Part shown: positions 60,908 through 64,000 of the stretch, one piece after another
Position numbering within the stretch: position 1 is the first letter of the stretch
Layout: the number at the start of each line of letters is the position of its first letter
Position numbers and translations under genes: made by a program
Assembly (NCBI GenBank): GCA_001695595.3
Contig: MBPM02000155.1
Coordinates: 1 to 64,000 of the forward strand
Direction of reading: 5' to 3'
Source of the DNA: Plasmopara viticola
Taxonomy: Eukaryota; Oomycota; Peronosporomycetes; Peronosporales; Peronosporaceae
Length of the DNA stretch: 64,000 nt
Notes under the pieces: model-generated
Seen by the model: the letters and a program-made list of their open reading frames with translations, nothing else
Database searches by the model: none
What the model was told of the DNA's origin: nothing

Positions 60908-60914
60908 TATAAAA
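60908..60914 (+). other. TATAAAA variant in spacer, copy 2
   Basis: Same CTTATAAAAGCG change as at 57151, 3,757 bp downstream. The preceding unit is GAACAC ending GCAGAAC in both cases; the rest of the two units differs (GTCTAGG with TCAAGG there, CCAGG with CTGAGG here). Confidence 0.5.
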
Positions 60915-63900
60915 GCGTGTCTGCATGTCCAGGAAGCTAGATTGGACGTATCTGAGGCCGTAGGAAGAATCGGCGCTTCAAATGGAGCAGAACTCGCTTA
61001 GGTACGCTTAGAACACGTGTCTGCATGTCCAGGAAGCTAGATTGGACGTATCAGGCCGTAGGAAGAATCGGCGCTTCAAATGGAGCAGTACTCGCTTAGG
61101 TACGCTTAGAACGCGTGTCTGCATGTCCAGAAGCTAGATTGGACGTATCTGAGGCCGTAGGAAAATCGGCGCTTCAAATGGAGCAGTACTCGCTTAGGTA
61201 CGCTTAGAACGCGTGTCTGCATGTCTAAGCTAGATTGGACGTATCAAGGCCGTGGAAAATCGGCGCTTCAAATGGAGCAGTACTCGCTTAGGTACGCTTA
61301 GAACACGTGTCTGCATGTCCAGGAAGCTAGATTGGACGTATCTGAGGCCGTGGAAGAATCGGCGCTTCAAATGGAGCAGTACTCGCTTAGGTACGCTTAG
61401 AACGCGTGTCTGCATGTCTAAAGCTAGATTGGACGTATCTGAGGCCGTAGGAAAGAATCGGCGCTTCAAATGGAGCAGTACTCGCTTAGGTACGCTTAGA
61501 ATACGTGTCTGCATGTCCAGATAGCTAGATTGGACGTATCTGAGGCCGTAGAAAGAATCGGCGCTTCAAATGGAGCAGTACTCGCTTAGGTACGCTTAGA
61601 AGCACGTGTCTGCATGTCCAGAAGCTAGATTGGACGTATCTGAGGCCGTAGGAAGAATCGGCGCTTCAAATGGAGCAGTACTCGCTTAGGTACGCTTAGA
61701 AGCGTGTCTGCATGTCCAGAAGCTAGATTGGACGTATCTGAGGCCGTAGGAAAGAATCGGCGCTTCAAATGAGCAGCACTCGCTTAGGTACGCTTAGAAC
61801 GCGTGTCTGCATGTCCAGAAGCTAGATTGGACGTATCTGAGGCCGTGGAAGAATCGGCGCTTCAAATGGAGCAGTACTCGCTTAGGTACGCTTATAGCAC
61901 GTGTCTGCATGTCCAGGAAGCTAGATTGGACGTATCTGAGGCCGTAGGAAGAATCGGCGCTTTAAATGGAGCAGTGCTCGCTTAGGTACGCTTAGAACAC
62001 GTGTCTGCATGTCCAGAAGCTAGATTGGACGTATCTGAGGCCGTAGGAAGAATCGGCGCTTCAAATGGAGCAGTACTCGCTTAGGTACGCTTGAACGCGT
62101 GTCTGCATGTCCAAGCTAGATTGGACGTATCAAGGCCGTGGAAAGAATCGGCGCTTCAAATGGAGCAGTACTCGCTTAGGTACGCTTAGAACACGTGTCT
62201 GCATGTCCAGGAAGCTAGATTGGACGTATCTGAGGCCGTGGAAGAATCGGCGCTTCAAATGGAGCAGTACTCGCTTAGGTACGCTTGAACGCGTGTCTGC
62301 ATGTCTAAGCTAGATTGGACGTATCAAGGCCGTGGAAAGACTCGGCGCTTCAAATGGAGCAGTACTCGCTTAGGTACGCTTAGAACACGTGTCTGCATGT
62401 CCAGGAAGCTAGATTGGACGTATCTGAGGCCGTGGAAGAATCGGCGCTTCAAATGGAGCAGTACTCGCTTAGGTACGCTTAGAACGCGTGTCTGCATGTC
62501 CAGGAAGCTAGATTGGACGTATCCAAGGCCGTGGAAAGAATCGGCGCTTTAAATGGAGCAGTACTCGCTTAGGTACGCTTAGAACACGTGTCTGCATGTC
62601 CAGGAAGCTAGATTGGACGTATCTGAGGCCGTGGAAGAATCGGCGCTTCAAATGGAGCAGTACTCGCTTAGGTACGCTTAGAACGCGTGTCTGCATGTCT
62701 AAGCTAGATTGGACGTATCTAGGGCGTGGAAAGAATTGGCGCTTTAAATGGAGCAGTACTCGCTTAGGTACGCTTAGAACGCGTGTCTGCATGTCTAGGA
62801 AGCTAGATTGGACGTATCTGAGGCCGTAGGAAAATCGGCGCTTCAAATGGAGCAGTACTCGCTTAGGTACGCTTAGAACGCGTGTCTGCATGTCCAGGAA
62901 GCTAGATTGGACGTATCAGGCCGTGGAAAGAATCGGCGCTTCAAATGGAGCAGACTCGCTTAGGTATGCTTAGAACACGTGTCTGCATGTCCAGGAAGCT
63001 AGATTGGACGTATCTGAGGCCGTAGAAAGAATCGGCGCTTCAAATGGAGCAGTACTCGCTTAGGTACGCTTGAAACGCGTGTCTGCATGTCCAGGAAGCT
63101 AGATTGGACGTATCTGAGGCCGTAGGAAGAATCGGCGCTTCAAATGGAGCAGACTCGCTTAGGTACGCTTAGAACGCGTGTCTGCATGTCTAGGAAGCTA
63201 GATTGGACGTATCTGAGGCCGTAGAAACAATCGGCGCTTCAAATGGAGCAGAACTCGCTTAGGTACGCTTAGAACGCGTGTCTGCATGTCCAGAAAGCTA
63301 GATTGGACGTATCTGAGGCCGTAGGAAGAATCGGCGCTTCAAATGGAGCAGTACTCGCTTAGGTACGCTTAAAGCGTGTCTGCATGTCCAGGAAGCTAGA
63401 TTGGACGTATCTGAGGCCGTAGGAAGACTCGGCGCTTCAAATGCAGCAGTACTCGCTTAGGTACGCTTAGAACGCGTGTCTGCATGTCGATAGCTAGATT
63501 GGACGTATCTGAGGCCGTAGGAAGAATTGGCGCTTCAAATGGAGCAGAACTCGCTTAGGTACGCTTAGAACACGTGTCTGCATGTCTAGAAGCTAGATTG
63601 GACGTATCTGAGGCCGTAGGAAAATCGGCGCTTCAAATGGAGCAGACTCGCTTAGGTACGCTTAGAACGCGTGTCTGCATGTCCAAAGCTAGATTGGACG
63701 TAACTGAGGCCGTGGAAACAATCGGCGCTTCAAATGGAGCAGTACTCGCTTAGGTACGCTTAGAACGCGTGTCTGCATGTCTAGATAGCTAGATTGGACG
63801 TATCTGAGGCCGTAGAAAAATCGGCGCTTCAAATGGAGCAGACTCGCTTAGGTACGCTTAGAACGCGTGTCTGCATGTCCAGGAAGCTAGATTGGACGTA

Positions 63901-64000
63901 TCAAGGCCGTGGAAAGAATCGGCGCTTCAAATGGAGCATTACTCGCTTAGGTACGCTTAGAACACGTGTCTGCATGTCCAGGAAGCTAGATTGGACGTAT

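Larger units (their letters stand above)
1..64000 (+). repeat. Satellite DNA array, ~99-100 bp monomer, head-to-tail
   Basis: The entire window is made of one tandemly repeated unit, recognisable throughout by the cores CGCTTAGGTACGCTTA, GTGTCTGCATGT, GCTAGATTGGACGTAT and GGCGCTTCAAATGGAGCAG. Full-length monomers are mostly 97-101 bp, with 99 and 100 bp the common lengths. All copies read in the same direction; I saw no inverted copy and no interspersed unique sequence. The first monomer is cut at its second base (1-98) and the last at its sixtieth (63941-64000), so neither array boundary is in the window. Arrays of this scale are typical of eukaryotic centromeric or heterochromatic satellites; that location is inferred, not shown. 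No tRNA, rRNA, transposon end or unique gene interrupts it. The species cannot be named from this sequence. Confidence 0.99.

Noticed and set aside
62508..62891. 127-codon minus-strand ORF with four ~33-residue repeats, and dozens of similar 60-125 codon ORFs on both strands
   Set aside because: They are translations of the satellite. They exist only where 99-bp units keep the frame, occur on both strands over the same bases, end wherever a 100- or 98-bp unit follows, and have no distinct start context or recognisable domain.
1..64000. CRISPR-like array of repeats and spacers
   Set aside because: There are no unique spacers. The whole ~100-bp unit is repeated, with variation limited to a few positions, and no cas-like gene is present.
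1..64000. TTAGG as an insect-type telomere repeat
   Set aside because: TTAGG occurs once per monomer as part of CGCTTAGGTACG and is never itself in tandem, so it is incidental.
1..64000. Inverted blocks within the array
   Set aside because: I looked for the reverse-complement cores CCTAAGCG and ACGTCCAATC on the plus strand and found none; all units are in the same orientation.

Overview
The whole 64 kb window is one uninterrupted head-to-tail tandem array of a roughly 99-100 bp satellite monomer, about 645 copies estimated from window length divided by average monomer length. Every monomer I read is on the same strand. I found no unique sequence, transposon, RNA gene or credible protein-coding gene. 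Both window edges fall inside monomers, so the array extends beyond the window on both sides. An array of this size and uniformity points to a eukaryotic nuclear genome and to a centromeric, pericentromeric or other heterochromatic block. The sequence alone does not identify the species, and I do not recognise the satellite family.

The modal monomer is 100 bp, for example 53044-53143. By my hand count it is 52% GC, with G exceeding C on this strand (31 against 21) and 8 CpG per 100 bp. In order it holds: a 7-bp direct repeat CGCTTAG at offsets 4-10 and 14-20; a palindromic six-mer that is either ACGCGT or, after one transition, CACGTG; a hairpin-forming GTCCA...TGGAC pair around a GCTAGAT core; a GCCG...CGGC pair; and a GCTTC/GGAGC hairpin with an AAAT loop. 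A common 99-bp form has GTGGAAG where the 100-bp form has GTAGGAAG.

Monomers are not interchangeable. Subtypes defined by the spacer after CGCTTA (GAAAGC, GAAGCAC/AAAGCAC, GAGCAC, GAACAC, GAACGC, GCAACGC) recur in a set order. This gives a loose higher-order repeat (HOR) of about 9-10 monomers (0.9-1.0 kb), clearest at 1570-2466, 17659-18667, 41722 onward and 53938-54925. The order decays by insertion and loss of monomers, and some stretches are locally homogenised (31192-31688, 52845-53638, 55749-56048). The first 2.5 kb carries more substituted monomers, and the first 8.5 kb carries more truncated ones, than the rest.

Exceptions to the pattern are truncated, fused or scrambled monomers (3149, 3902, 5973, 8117, 16049, 18249, 20830, 24464, 29279, 34755, 55619) and a few rare variants shared by distant copies. 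Open reading frames up to 127 codons occur on both strands, but only because the 99-bp form keeps the frame. I treat them as non-coding.
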